Below are positions 39,052 to 47,032 of a stretch of 47,032 nt of DNA, in pieces. The position numbers and the translations under genes were made by a program. The stretch's first letter is position 1. Each line of letters starts with the position of its first letter. Origin of the DNA: Clostridiales bacterium (GTDB lineage: Bacteria > Bacillota > Clostridia > Oscillospirales > Acutalibacteraceae); the NCBI GenBank assembly GCA_019415925.1, contig DXYG01000011.1:1-47032 (forward strand), written 5' to 3'. Below the pieces are notes generated by a model. The model saw only the letters and a program-made list of their open reading frames with translations, ran no database searches and was not told the DNA's origin.

Positions 39052-40719
39052 ATGCAGCTTACAGGTGCAGAAATAATTTGTGAATGTCTGCTCGAACAGG
39101 GAGTAGACACCGTTTTCGGTTATCCGGGCGGTGCGGCGCTGAATACATATGACGCCCTCTACAAGTACAGCGACAGAATCAATCATATTCTCACGGCTCA
39201 CGAACAGGGAGCTTCCCACGCCGCTGACGGCTATGCACGTTCAACAGGAAAAACAGGCGTTGTTATGACAACCTCAGGTCCCGGTGCAACAAACATTGTA
39301 ACAGGACTTGCAACGGCAAATATCGACAGCATTCCGCTTGTTGCAATTACGGGCAACGTAACAACCGACCAGCTCGGACGTGACAGCTTTCAGGAGGTTG
39401 ACATCGTCGATATCGTGAAGCCTGTTACAAAGGCAAGTTATCTTGTTGAAAAGGTCGAGGACCTCGCCGATACAATCCGCAAGGCTTTTGCTCTTGCACA
39501 ACAAGGCAGAAAAGGTCCCGTACTCGTTGACGTGCCGAAGGACGTAACTGCAAACAAAACAGAATTTACTCCAAAAGAGCCTGAAAAGCCCGAGCTTTTT
39601 GAAATAAAGAATCCCGAAAGCGTAAGACGTGTTCAGGAGCTTATCAGAAATTCAAAGCGACCGATGATTTACGCAGGCGGCGGTATTTTAAGCGCAAACG
39701 CAAGTCCTGAATTCAGGGCATTTGCAGAGCTTATTGACGCTCCGGTCTGCTGTTCGCTTATGGGACTTGGCTGTATTCCTGCAAGACACCCGCTCTGCGT
39801 GGGAAATATCGGTATGCACGGCGGCTACGAAGCGGGAATGGCTACTGCCGAATGTGACCTTATGATTGCGTGCGGCGCAAGATTTTCCGACCGAGTTGCA
39901 GGCGACCGTGAAAAATTCGGCGAGCAGGCTAAGATTGTTCAGCTTGAAATTGACGAAAAGGAAATCAACAAGAACGTTAAGGTTGACGAGTATATTCTCG
40001 GCGACATAAAAAATATTTTAATTGCTCTTACAGTCGGTCTTGAACAGCAGAAGCACGAGGACTGGCTTGCAAAGATTGAGGAGTGGAAGCACCACTTTGA
40101 CAACGTTGAAACTCCCAAGAGCGAATATCCGCTTCCGCAGGATATTTTGCAGGCAATCAACGAAATCAAGGCTGATGAAGATATTATTGCAACCGACGTG
40201 GGACAGCACCAGATGTGGGTTGCACAGTACAGCAAGATTGAAGCGAGAAAAACCCTGCTCACCTCGGGCGGAATGGGTACAATGGGATACGGTATGGGTG
40301 CCGCAATCGGCGCACAGGTTTCTCACCCCGACAAGAGAGTTTTCCTCATTACGGGTGACGGAAGCTTCCATATGAACCTAAACGAGCTTGTAACGATGAA
40401 GTCGTACGATTTGCCCGTTGTAATCGTTGTTATGAACAACAGCGTACTCGGTATGGTAAGGCAGTGGCAGAAGCTGTTTTACGGCAGTCGTTTTTCTCAG
40501 ACAGACCCCCACAGGGCAACGGATTTTGTAAAGCTTGCAAACGCATTCGGTGTTGAGGGAATGAGAATTACAAAGCCCGAGGAGATTAAGCCTGTTTTGC
40601 AGAAGGCATTTGACTTGAAGAAACCCGTTGTGGTTGACTGCGTAATCAGCCCCGACGTGAACGTTCTGCCGATGATTCCTCCGGGAAAAACAATTGCAGA
40701 AATCGTAACTGAAATGTAG
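39052..40719 (+). CDS. ilvB: Acetolactate synthase large subunit
   Basis: A 555-residue thiamine-diphosphate enzyme condensing two pyruvates to acetolactate for valine/leucine synthesis. The catalytic Glu51 (HEQGASHAADGYAR), TSGPGATN near 77-84 and the TPP/Mg motif GDGSFHMN near 434 through MNNS near 461 are present; RQWQKLFYGSRFS is typical of biosynthetic large subunits. No regulatory subunit (ilvN) or other ilv gene is near. AAGGAGAG precedes the ATG. It follows TA locus B with its own promoter. Confidence 0.93.
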   Translation: MQLTGAEIICECLLEQGVDTVFGYPGGAALNTYDALYKYSDRINHILTAHEQGASHAADGYARSTGKTGVVMTTSGPGATNIVTGLATANIDSIPLVAITGNVTTDQLGRDSFQEVDIVDIVKPVTKASYLVEKVEDLADTIRKAFALAQQGRKGPVLVDVPKDVTANKTEFTPKEPEKPELFEIKNPESVRRVQELIRNSKRPMIYAGGGILSANASPEFRAFAELIDAPVCCSLMGLGCIPARHPLCVGNIGMHGGYEAGMATAECDLMIACGARFSDRVAGDREKFGEQAKIVQLEIDEKEINKNVKVDEYILGDIKNILIALTVGLEQQKHEDWLAKIEEWKHHFDNVETPKSEYPLPQDILQAINEIKADEDIIATDVGQHQMWVAQYSKIEARKTLLTSGGMGTMGYGMGAAIGAQVSHPDKRVFLITGDGSFHMNLNELVTMKSYDLPVVIVVMNNSVLGMVRQWQKLFYGSRFSQTDPHRATDFVKLANAFGVEGMRITKPEEIKPVLQKAFDLKKPVVVDCVISPDVNVLPMIPPGKTIAEIVTEM

Positions 40720-40851
40720 TCGAGTGCCTCGACACGCAATTCGAGCCTAAAAGTTAGTTGGTAAGAATAAAATGGCAGCCCGAATTTTATGTTGATATAT
40801 TGGTTGCGTTTCTTGCGTTTAATTCCGAATTTAATCAAATACGGTGATACT

Positions 40852-41298
40852 ATGACCAAAGGTGAAATTGCAAAACAGAATTTCGAAAGCGGCTATAACT
40901 GCGCTCAGGCGGTACTGCTTGCCTTTTGTGACGAGCTGGGCTTTGACAAACGCACAGCCGCAATGCTTGCCGCTCCGTTCGGCGGAGGTATTGGCAGACT
41001 GCGTGAGGTCTGCGGAACTGTCAGCGGAATGTATATGGTGCTCGGACTTGCTCAGGGCGACGATGAAAAGTCACAGCTTTACAAAAATGTTCAGTCGCTT
41101 GCGGAAAAGTTCAAAGCCGACAACGGCTCGATAATCTGTCGGGATTTGCTCGGACTTCGCATAGAGGGCAAGGACGACCCCGTTCCGCAAAAGCGCACGG
41201 CGCAGTATTACAAAAGCCGTCTGTGCTCCGAACTTTGCCGCTATGCCGCTGATTTAATTGATGAATTTCTTTCCCGGAATAAAAAGGTAAATCTATGA
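40852..41298 (+). CDS. C_GCAxxG_C_C family redox protein
   Basis: A 148-residue protein of the C-GCAxxG-C-C family. The cysteines are Cys17 (NCAQA), Cys54 (CGTVSGM) and a later set near 103, 125 and 129. They suggest a metal or cluster site; the biochemical role is unknown. I chose ATG 40852, preceded by GGTGA; an earlier in-frame ATG would add 21 residues with no family support. Its stop overlaps the start of the HAD gene (ATGA). The 130-bp gap before it holds a small GTCGAG/CTCGAC hairpin just after ilvB. Confidence 0.87.
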   Translation: MTKGEIAKQNFESGYNCAQAVLLAFCDELGFDKRTAAMLAAPFGGGIGRLREVCGTVSGMYMVLGLAQGDDEKSQLYKNVQSLAEKFKADNGSIICRDLLGLRIEGKDDPVPQKRTAQYYKSRLCSELCRYAADLIDEFLSRNKKVNL

Positions 41299-42143
41299 AA
41301 TCAAAGGATATAAAGCTTATCGCCCTTGACCTTGACGGCACTGTTCTTACCGACAACAACACGCTTTCCGACAGGGTAAAGCGTTCGCTTGAAAAGGCGA
41401 TTGCAAGCGGAATTGAGGTTGTTGCCGCAAGCGGCAGACCGTACGGCTCAATGCCGAAAAATGTGCTTGAAATTGAGGGACTTAATTACTCGATAACCTC
41501 AAACGGTGCGGCTGTTCACGACAAAAGCGGCAGACGTATTCATTCAAGCCTGATAAGTGAAAAGGACGTTATAAGTCTGCTGAAAATCACAGAAGGGCAC
41601 GATTTGATTTTCGAGGCGTTTGTGGACGGGCTGACCTACACCGACAGCCGCTACACTGCAAATCCGCTGAAATACGGTTGCAGTGAGGCTTACGTTGACT
41701 ACGTCAAAGCTTCGCACGGTCACATTGACAATATGCGACAATTTATCTACACCCACCGCAAAGAGCTTGACAGCATTGAAATTGTCTGCACCGACGCTGA
41801 AAAAAGAGCGCAGATAAGACAACTTGTAAAGGACAACACGAGCGGATTTTATATAACCTCATCGTCCGAGAATTTCATTGAATTTATGGACAAAAGCGCA
41901 ACAAAGAGCAGTGGCGTGGAGTGGCTTTGCAGTCATCTGGGAGTTGAGAAAAAACACACCTGTGCCTGCGGAAACGCCGACAACGACGCAGATATGATTG
42001 AACAGGCAGGACTCGGTGCGGCTGTTGAAAATGCGTCAAGGCTGTGCCTTGACTGCGCCGACATAATCGTTCCGTCAAACAACAACGACGGCGTTGCAAG
42101 GCTGATTGAAATTATAATAGATATTAATAAACAGGACAGCTAA
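41295..42143 (+). CDS. Cof-type HAD-IIB phosphatase
   Basis: A 282-residue haloacid dehalogenase-type hydrolase. Motif I is ALDLDGT with Asp12 and Asp14, motif II lies in AASGRPYG near 44-51, and the C-terminal ACGNADNDADMI (near 225-236) is the class IIB motif IV. It probably dephosphorylates a sugar phosphate or nucleotide. It is translationally coupled to the C_GCAxxG gene and ends at a hairpin terminator. Confidence 0.93.
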   Translation: MKSKDIKLIALDLDGTVLTDNNTLSDRVKRSLEKAIASGIEVVAASGRPYGSMPKNVLEIEGLNYSITSNGAAVHDKSGRRIHSSLISEKDVISLLKITEGHDLIFEAFVDGLTYTDSRYTANPLKYGCSEAYVDYVKASHGHIDNMRQFIYTHRKELDSIEIVCTDAEKRAQIRQLVKDNTSGFYITSSSENFIEFMDKSATKSSGVEWLCSHLGVEKKHTCACGNADNDADMIEQAGLGAAVENASRLCLDCADIIVPSNNNDGVARLIEIIIDINKQDS

Positions 42144-42168
42144 GATTAAAAAGCTGTCCTGTTGTTTT
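42130..42168 (+). terminator. Terminator after the HAD gene
   Basis: Stem ACAGGACAGCT / AGCTGTCCTGT with a loop of about 10 nt and a T run. Confidence 0.88.
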
Positions 42169-42226
42169 TTCAGACAATATGTGATATAATTTTTACGGAT
42201 AAGGCAACCTATACGGTAGGCGGTTA
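42162..42226 (+). other. Truncated third copy of the TA locus (promoter and leader only)
   Basis: TTGTTT (42162-42167), 17 bp, TATAAT (42185-42190), then GGATAAGGC-ACCT...ACGGTAGGCGGTTA, closely matching the toxin leader of locus B (38632-38695). The match stops at 42226, which is also the stop codon of the convergent lipoprotein gene. No toxin frame follows. Confidence 0.8.
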
Positions 42227-43009
42227 CTCAACTTCGCTATCGGAAATTCTTTCGTACTCGTAGCCGTTGAGTTTGAGCGAATCGCCGTTAATTGAATAAT
42301 CATACTCGTCTGTCATTTCGCCGCCCATTGAATAGGTTGCCGTAAGCTTTGAACCGTCAGCCGTATAAGCGGCGTAGTTGAACATCGTGTTGTACTGATT
42401 GTGATACATTATTCCGCTTTCGTCAAAGTAAAAGGTGTCCTCGTCCTCCGACTTCCATGCACCGAGCAGCTCCTCGTCAATTTTTACATTCTCAACGCTC
42501 GGAACACAGTCAAAGCTTTCTACTCTCTGCATTGTTGTTGCGGAGTTATCCTCGTTATTTGTCAGCGTAATTGTATTATTATCGTCAGAGAGCTTGTAGG
42601 TGTACTCTCCGTTGAGTCCGAAAATCATCTGCGTTGTAAAGGTGTTTTTGCCGTTCTTCTGCTCAACCTCGTATTTGCCGAAGTAGCCTGAGTTGTCAAT
42701 AACCATAGCCGCTCTGCCCTCGCCGTTGAAGTTGAAAACAAAACTGCCGTACTGAGAGCCTTCGCCCTCAACTATTTTCCACGCACCCGTAAAATCGTCG
42801 CCGTTTTCAGCGTATTTCGGGAACGGAAGATTTGTATTTTCGTTATTGTTGTTCGGAGTTTTTGCCTGAGTTGTTTCCTGAGCAGACGTTGCAGGGGCGG
42901 TTGTCTGCTGAACGGAAGATGACGAGCCGTTTTCGCCGCAGCCCGAAAAAGCCGCCGCAGTTAAAACAACGAGTAAAAGTGAAATGATTTTTGCATATAT
43001 TTTTTTCAT
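42224..43009 (-). CDS. Secreted lipoprotein with two beta-rich repeats
   Basis: A 261-residue lipoprotein: signal peptide with lipobox FSGC (Cys24), then a Ser/Thr/Gln-rich linker (about 28-55), then two related segments beginning FTGAWKI and LLGAWKSED, each about 80 residues and rich in beta strands. The repeat pattern resembles DUF5640-like lipocalin-type domains in gut Firmicutes; function unknown. I start it at ATG 43009, with AAAGGAATCC upstream and the signal peptide directly after. Its stop codon lies in the remnant of the TA locus. Confidence 0.82.
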   Translation of the reverse strand: MKKIYAKIISLLLVVLTAAAFSGCGENGSSSSVQQTTAPATSAQETTQAKTPNNNNENTNLPFPKYAENGDDFTGAWKIVEGEGSQYGSFVFNFNGEGRAAMVIDNSGYFGKYEVEQKNGKNTFTTQMIFGLNGEYTYKLSDDNNTITLTNNEDNSATTMQRVESFDCVPSVENVKIDEELLGAWKSEDEDTFYFDESGIMYHNQYNTMFNYAAYTADGSKLTATYSMGGEMTDEYDYSINGDSLKLNGYEYERISDSEVE

Positions 43010-43064
43010 ATTGGATTCCTTTCGGTTAAGCTTGAAACAAGAAATTAAAAACTTTAATATCTCA

Positions 43065-43093
43065 ATTTTATATTTTATATCCGGCGTTGTCAA
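43065..43093 (-). promoter_or_regulatory. Promoter of the lipoprotein gene
   Basis: On the minus strand: TTGACA (43088-43093), 17 bp, TAAAAT (43065-43070). Confidence 0.7.
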
Positions 43094-43188
43094 TATACAA
43101 AAATCATTGATAAAATAACATTTGAGATATAACGCTGACACCGCACAAAAATCCGACTTATATTCTGAAACTAAAATGTCGAAAAGGC

Positions 43189-43217
43189 TTTACAAACGGT
43201 GATTTTAGTGATAAAAT
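43189..43217 (+). promoter_or_regulatory. Promoter of nifJ
   Basis: TTTACA (43189-43194), 17 bp, TAAAAT (43212-43217), giving a leader of about 95 nt. Nothing else is seen in the 309-bp space between the lipoprotein and nifJ. Confidence 0.55.
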
Positions 43218-43318
43218 CAAGGGTGATACAGTATATATTTGTTTATACTTGTGTATTCACAACTTCTGCGGCAAAATTTTATATATTTTCCGCTGATTAT
43301 TAAAGGAGGACAATTCCA

Positions 43319-46300
43319 ATGGCAAGAAAAATGAAAACCATGGATGGTAACAGCGCTGTTGCTCACGTTTCCTATGCGTTTACAGACGTTGCTGCTATCT
43401 ATCCTATCACACCTTCTTCCGTAATGGCTGACCTTACCGACAAATTCTCGGCACAGGGCGTTAAGAACCTTTTCGGAAGAGAAGTTCAGGTAACAGAAAT
43501 GCAGTCCGAGGGCGGCGCTTCAGGTGCTGTTCACGGCTCACTCGCAGCAGGCGCTCTGACAACTACATACACAGCTTCACAGGGCTTGCTCCTTATGATT
43601 CCTAATATGTACAAGATGGCAGGTGAGCTTCTCCCCGGCGTAATTCACGTTTCGGCTCGTGCGCTCACAAGCCACGCTCTTTCAATTTTCGGTGACCACT
43701 CCGATATTTACGCTTGTCGTCAGACAGGTTACGCAATGCTCTGCTCAAACAACCCTCAGGAATGTATGGACCTTGCAGCAGTTGCTCACCTTGCAGCTAT
43801 CAAGGGCAGAGTTCCTTTCCTCCATTTCTTTGACGGCTTCAGAACTTCTCACGAAATTCAGAAGATTGAAGAGTGGGATTATGCAGACCTTGCTGATATG
43901 CTCGACTGGGACGCTGTTGAAGAGTTCCGCCGCCGTTCGCTCAACCCCGAGCACCCCGTAACAAGAGGTACTGCTCAGAACGACGATATTTTCTTCCAGG
44001 CAAGAGAAGCTTGTAACAAGTACTACGACGCTGTTCCCGAGGTTGTAGTTGAATATATGAACAAAGTCAACGCTAAAATCGGCACTGACTACAAGCCCTT
44101 CAACTACTACGGTGCAGAGGACGCTGAGCACGTTATCGTTGCTATGGGTTCAGTCTGCGACTGTATCGAAGAAGTTGTTGACTACCTCAACGCCGCAGGC
44201 GAAAAGGTTGGTCTTCTTAAGGTTCGTCTTTACAGACCTTTCGTTGCAGAGTATATGCTCAGCGAGCTTCCCAAGACTGTCAAGACAATCTCTGTTCTCG
44301 ACAGAACAAAGGAGCCCGGTTCAATCGGCGAGCCTCTCTATCTTGACGTTCTTGCCGCTATCAACGGCTCTGATTTCGCAGGCGTAAAGGTATTCACAGG
44401 CAGATACGGCCTCGGCTCAAAGGATACAACACCCGGCGACATTATCGCTGTTTACAGAAACGCTGAAAGCGAAGCTCCCAAGAAGAGATTTACAATCGGT
44501 ATCGTTGACGACGTTACAAACCTCTCACTCCCGATTGTTGAGAATCCCGACACAACTCCTAAGGGTACACACAGCTGTAAGTTCTGGGGTCTTGGCGCTG
44601 ACGGTACTGTTGGTGCTAACAAGAACTCAATCAAAATCATCGGCGACAACACAGATATGTACGCTCAGGGCTACTTTGCATATGACTCAAAGAAGTCAGG
44701 CGGTCTTACAGTTTCTCACCTTCGTTTCGGTGATACACCCATCAAGTCAACCTACTACATTTCAAAGGCTGACTTCGTAGCTTGCCATAACCCCTCATAC
44801 GTTGACAAGTACGATATTGTTGACGACCTCAAGGAAGGCGGTTCATTCCTTCTTAACTGTCCGTGGGACGTTGAGGAGCTTTCCGAAAGACTCCCCGGCA
44901 AGATGAAGAGAATCCTTGCTGAAAGAAACATCAACTTCTACACAATCGACGGTATCAAGATTGGTAAGGAAATCGGTCTCGGCGGCAGAATCAACACAGT
45001 TCTTCAGTCCGCATTCTTCAAGATTGCAGACATTATCCCTGCTGAAAAGGCAAAAGAGCTTATGAAGGCTGCTGCAAAGAAATCATATATGAAGAAAGGT
45101 CAGGCTGTCGTAGATATGAACTACGCTGCTATCGACCGTGGTATGGAAGACCTCAAGAAGGTTGAAATTCCTGCTGACTGGGCTAACTGCACAGACGACG
45201 CTGTTGCAGATAAGGCTGAAGGTCAGGGCGCACTTGTTGAGTATGTAAACGGCATCTTAAAGCCCGTTAACTCCTACAAGGGTAACAAGCTCCCCGTATC
45301 CGCATTTATGGATCACGTTGACGGTACAGCTCCCAACGGCTCATCTGCATTTGAGAAGAGAGGTATCGCTGTTGACGTTCCCGAATGGAACTCAGAGAAT
45401 TGTATCCAGTGTAACAAGTGTTCAATCGTTTGTCCTCACGCTGTTATCCGTCCCGTTCCTATGACTGACGCAGAGGTTGCCGCTGCTCCCGAGGGCACAC
45501 AGGCAATTCCTATGATTGGTCTTAAGGACTTAAAGTTCGTTATGACTGTTTCAACTCTTGACTGTACAGGCTGCGGCGCTTGCGCTAACGTATGTCCGGG
45601 CAAGAAGGGCGAAAAGGCTCTCACAATGAAGCCTATCGACTCACAGCGTTCAAAGCAGGCTATCTTTGATTACGCTCTCACAGTAGATGAGAAGCCCGAA
45701 GTTGCTGAGAAGTTCAAGTTCTCAACAGTTAAGGGCAGCCAGTTCAAACAGCCGCTCCTCGAGTTCTCAGGCGCTTGCGCAGGCTGCGGTGAAACACCTT
45801 ACGCTAAGCTCGTTACACAGCTCTTCGGTGACAGAATGTTCATCGCTAACGCAACAGGCTGTTCATCAATCTGGGGTGCTTCTGCTCCTGCAACACCTTA
45901 CACAAAGAACAAGAAGGGCTACGGTCCTGCTTGGCAGAACTCACTGTTCGAAGATAACGCAGAGTTCGGTCTTGGTATGGCTCTCGGTCAGAAGGCTATC
46001 CGCAACAGACTCATTGAATATGTTGAAAATATCCAGAAGGATACTGACAGCGCTGACCTCAAGACAGCTTGCCAGAACTACCTCGACACAGTAACTGATT
46101 CTACTGCAAGCCGTCCGGCTACAGACGCACTTATCGCAGAGCTTGAGAAGAACACAGAGGACGCTAAGGTTGGCGAGCTTGTTAAGAAGACTCTTGTTGA
46201 CAAGGACGAGCTTGCTAAGAAGTCAATGTGGATCTTCGGCGGCGACGGCTGGGCTTACGATATCGGCTTCGGCGGTCTTGACCACGTTATCGCATCAGGC

Positions 46301-46879
46301 GAGAACGTAAACATCCTCGTATTCGATACAGAGGTTTACTCCAACACAGGCGGTCAGGCTTCAAAGGCTACTCCTGTAGGTTCTGTTGCACAGTTCGCAG
46401 CAGCAGGTAAGGCTGTTAAGAAGAAAGACCTCGCAGCTATCGCAATGAGCTACGGCTATGTATACGTTGCACAGTGCGCTATGGGTGCTGACAACAATCA
46501 GGTGCTCAAGGCTATGGTAGAGGCTGAAAGCTACAACGGTCCTTCACTCATCATCTGCTATGCTCCCTGTATCAACCACGGTATCAAGGGCGGTATGGGC
46601 ATTGCACAGCTCGAGGAGAAGAAGGCAGTTGAGGCTGGCTACTGGAACATCTTCCGTTTCGATCCCCGTCTTGCTGACGAAGGAAAGAATCCGTTTATGC
46701 TCGACGGCAAGGCTCCTTCGGCTTCTTACCGTGACTTCATTATGGGCGAAGTTCGTTACAACTCTCTGACACGTTCATTCCCTGAAAGAGCAGAAGAGCT
46801 CTTCGCACAGGCTGAAAAGGTTGCAGAGCAGAAGTACGCTCATCTTGAAAAGCTCGCAAGCTTTGACGACGCAAACTGA
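43319..46879 (+). CDS. nifJ: Pyruvate:ferredoxin (flavodoxin) oxidoreductase
   Basis: A 1186-residue single-chain PFOR converting pyruvate and CoA to acetyl-CoA, CO2 and reduced ferredoxin, the central step of anaerobic sugar fermentation. Domains in order: TPP-binding pyrimidine part (AYPITPSS-like start), domain II, gamma domain, two [4Fe-4S] clusters (CIQCNKCSIVCP near 695, CTGCGACANVCP near 749), and the C-terminal TPP domain with the proximal cluster Cys near 820 (CAGCGE) and GDGWAYDIG near 978. AAAGGAGG precedes the ATG. Codon choice is strongly biased (AAG, CTT/CTC, GGT), as expected of a very highly expressed protein. Confidence 0.97.
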   Translation: MARKMKTMDGNSAVAHVSYAFTDVAAIYPITPSSVMADLTDKFSAQGVKNLFGREVQVTEMQSEGGASGAVHGSLAAGALTTTYTASQGLLLMIPNMYKMAGELLPGVIHVSARALTSHALSIFGDHSDIYACRQTGYAMLCSNNPQECMDLAAVAHLAAIKGRVPFLHFFDGFRTSHEIQKIEEWDYADLADMLDWDAVEEFRRRSLNPEHPVTRGTAQNDDIFFQAREACNKYYDAVPEVVVEYMNKVNAKIGTDYKPFNYYGAEDAEHVIVAMGSVCDCIEEVVDYLNAAGEKVGLLKVRLYRPFVAEYMLSELPKTVKTISVLDRTKEPGSIGEPLYLDVLAAINGSDFAGVKVFTGRYGLGSKDTTPGDIIAVYRNAESEAPKKRFTIGIVDDVTNLSLPIVENPDTTPKGTHSCKFWGLGADGTVGANKNSIKIIGDNTDMYAQGYFAYDSKKSGGLTVSHLRFGDTPIKSTYYISKADFVACHNPSYVDKYDIVDDLKEGGSFLLNCPWDVEELSERLPGKMKRILAERNINFYTIDGIKIGKEIGLGGRINTVLQSAFFKIADIIPAEKAKELMKAAAKKSYMKKGQAVVDMNYAAIDRGMEDLKKVEIPADWANCTDDAVADKAEGQGALVEYVNGILKPVNSYKGNKLPVSAFMDHVDGTAPNGSSAFEKRGIAVDVPEWNSENCIQCNKCSIVCPHAVIRPVPMTDAEVAAAPEGTQAIPMIGLKDLKFVMTVSTLDCTGCGACANVCPGKKGEKALTMKPIDSQRSKQAIFDYALTVDEKPEVAEKFKFSTVKGSQFKQPLLEFSGACAGCGETPYAKLVTQLFGDRMFIANATGCSSIWGASAPATPYTKNKKGYGPAWQNSLFEDNAEFGLGMALGQKAIRNRLIEYVENIQKDTDSADLKTACQNYLDTVTDSTASRPATDALIAELEKNTEDAKVGELVKKTLVDKDELAKKSMWIFGGDGWAYDIGFGGLDHVIASGENVNILVFDTEVYSNTGGQASKATPVGSVAQFAAAGKAVKKKDLAAIAMSYGYVYVAQCAMGADNNQVLKAMVEAESYNGPSLIICYAPCINHGIKGGMGIAQLEEKKAVEAGYWNIFRFDPRLADEGKNPFMLDGKAPSASYRDFIMGEVRYNSLTRSFPERAEELFAQAEKVAEQKYAHLEKLASFDDAN

Positions 46880-46917
46880 TTCCACTGATTTTTAATCGGA
46901 ATTAATATGAAATAATT

Positions 46918-46957
46918 AACCGCAGAGGCAGGTAACTTAACTTGCTTCTGCGGTTTT
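46918..46957 (+). terminator. Terminator after nifJ
   Basis: Stem AACCGCAGAGGCAGGT / ACTTGCTTCTGCGGTT (with mismatches) followed by TTTTT. Confidence 0.85.
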
Positions 46958-46993
46958 TGCAATTAAACCATAATCTTGCGGTGGAATTATAGC

Positions 46994-47032
46994 AACGTTG
47001 ACGTAGGGACACGGCGAGCCGTGTCCACACAA
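46994..47032 (-). repeat. Nested palindromic repeat, inverted copy cut by the window end
   Basis: AACGTTGACGTAGGGACACG and onward is the inverse of the right end of copy 1 (about 254-277). The rest lies outside the window. Confidence 0.75.

Overview
The window looks like a chromosomal segment from a low-GC, strictly anaerobic Clostridia-type Firmicute, most likely Ruminococcaceae/Oscillospiraceae. The reasons are AGGAGG-type ribosome binding sites, TTGACA/TATAAT promoters with 17-bp spacers, a pyruvate:ferredoxin oxidoreductase, a bacterial purine operon with an archaeal-type PurO, and a gut-Firmicute set of genes. No species can be named from sequence alone. Base use is even through the housekeeping blocks. 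An M20 peptidase gene (25.6-27.0 kb) and a small orphan gene (21.8 kb) look foreign.

Layout: 0.3-1.8 kb is a CmpB-type membrane protein behind a palindromic repeat. 1.9-8.8 kb is a purine biosynthesis operon, purE-purF-purM-purN-purO-(stand-alone AICAR transformylase)-purD. It runs from one promoter to one hairpin terminator with mostly overlapping or near-touching genes. In it the usual bifunctional PurH is replaced by two separate proteins. 8.8-14.2 kb holds small housekeeping genes: a CBS protein, a membrane protein, a YbhN/LPG-synthase-type flippase-like protein, a DUF2974 hydrolase, inorganic pyrophosphatase, a 4-Cys mini-protein and PgeF. A MITE-like element follows. 14.5-18.6 kb (minus strand) is a MarR regulator with a heterodimeric ABC exporter. 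19.0-20.2 kb holds two neighbouring genes each broken by an internal deletion. 20.3-21.4 kb is a secreted ComEC-like MBL lipoprotein with a DUF3006 partner, then tRNA-Leu(GAG). 22.3-24.5 kb is a MerR regulator facing a cupin plus iron-alcohol dehydrogenase operon whose promoter has the 19-bp MerR-type spacer. 24.5-24.8 kb encodes a structured RNA. 24.8-27.3 kb is a sugar O-acetyltransferase, an M20 peptidase and a degenerate second copy of the acetyltransferase. 27.4-31.6 kb is yfmF-yfmH-lgt-folD. 31.9-36.7 kb (minus strand) is the cell-elongation cluster mreB-mreC-mreD-PBP2. 37.2-43.0 kb holds rsmE, mtnN, ilvB, a C_GCAxxG_C_C protein, a Cof-type HAD phosphatase and a lipoprotein. 43.3-46.9 kb is nifJ.

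The most unusual content is a family of miniature loci that fit type I toxin-antitoxin systems, in the intergenic spaces around mreB/rsmE (36.78-37.07 kb) and mtnN/ilvB (38.63-38.91 kb), plus a truncated third copy at 42.16-42.23 kb. Each full locus encodes a 23-24 residue hydrophobic peptide ending in lysines. An opposing promoter transcribes a roughly 85-90 nt RNA toward it, and both transcripts share one bidirectional terminator that contains the peptide stop codon. One locus is bracketed by a 24-bp direct repeat of the mtnN 3' end, which suggests it moved. The window also carries several copies of a nested-palindrome repeat of the GTAGGGA type, one of them between mreD and the PBP2 gene.
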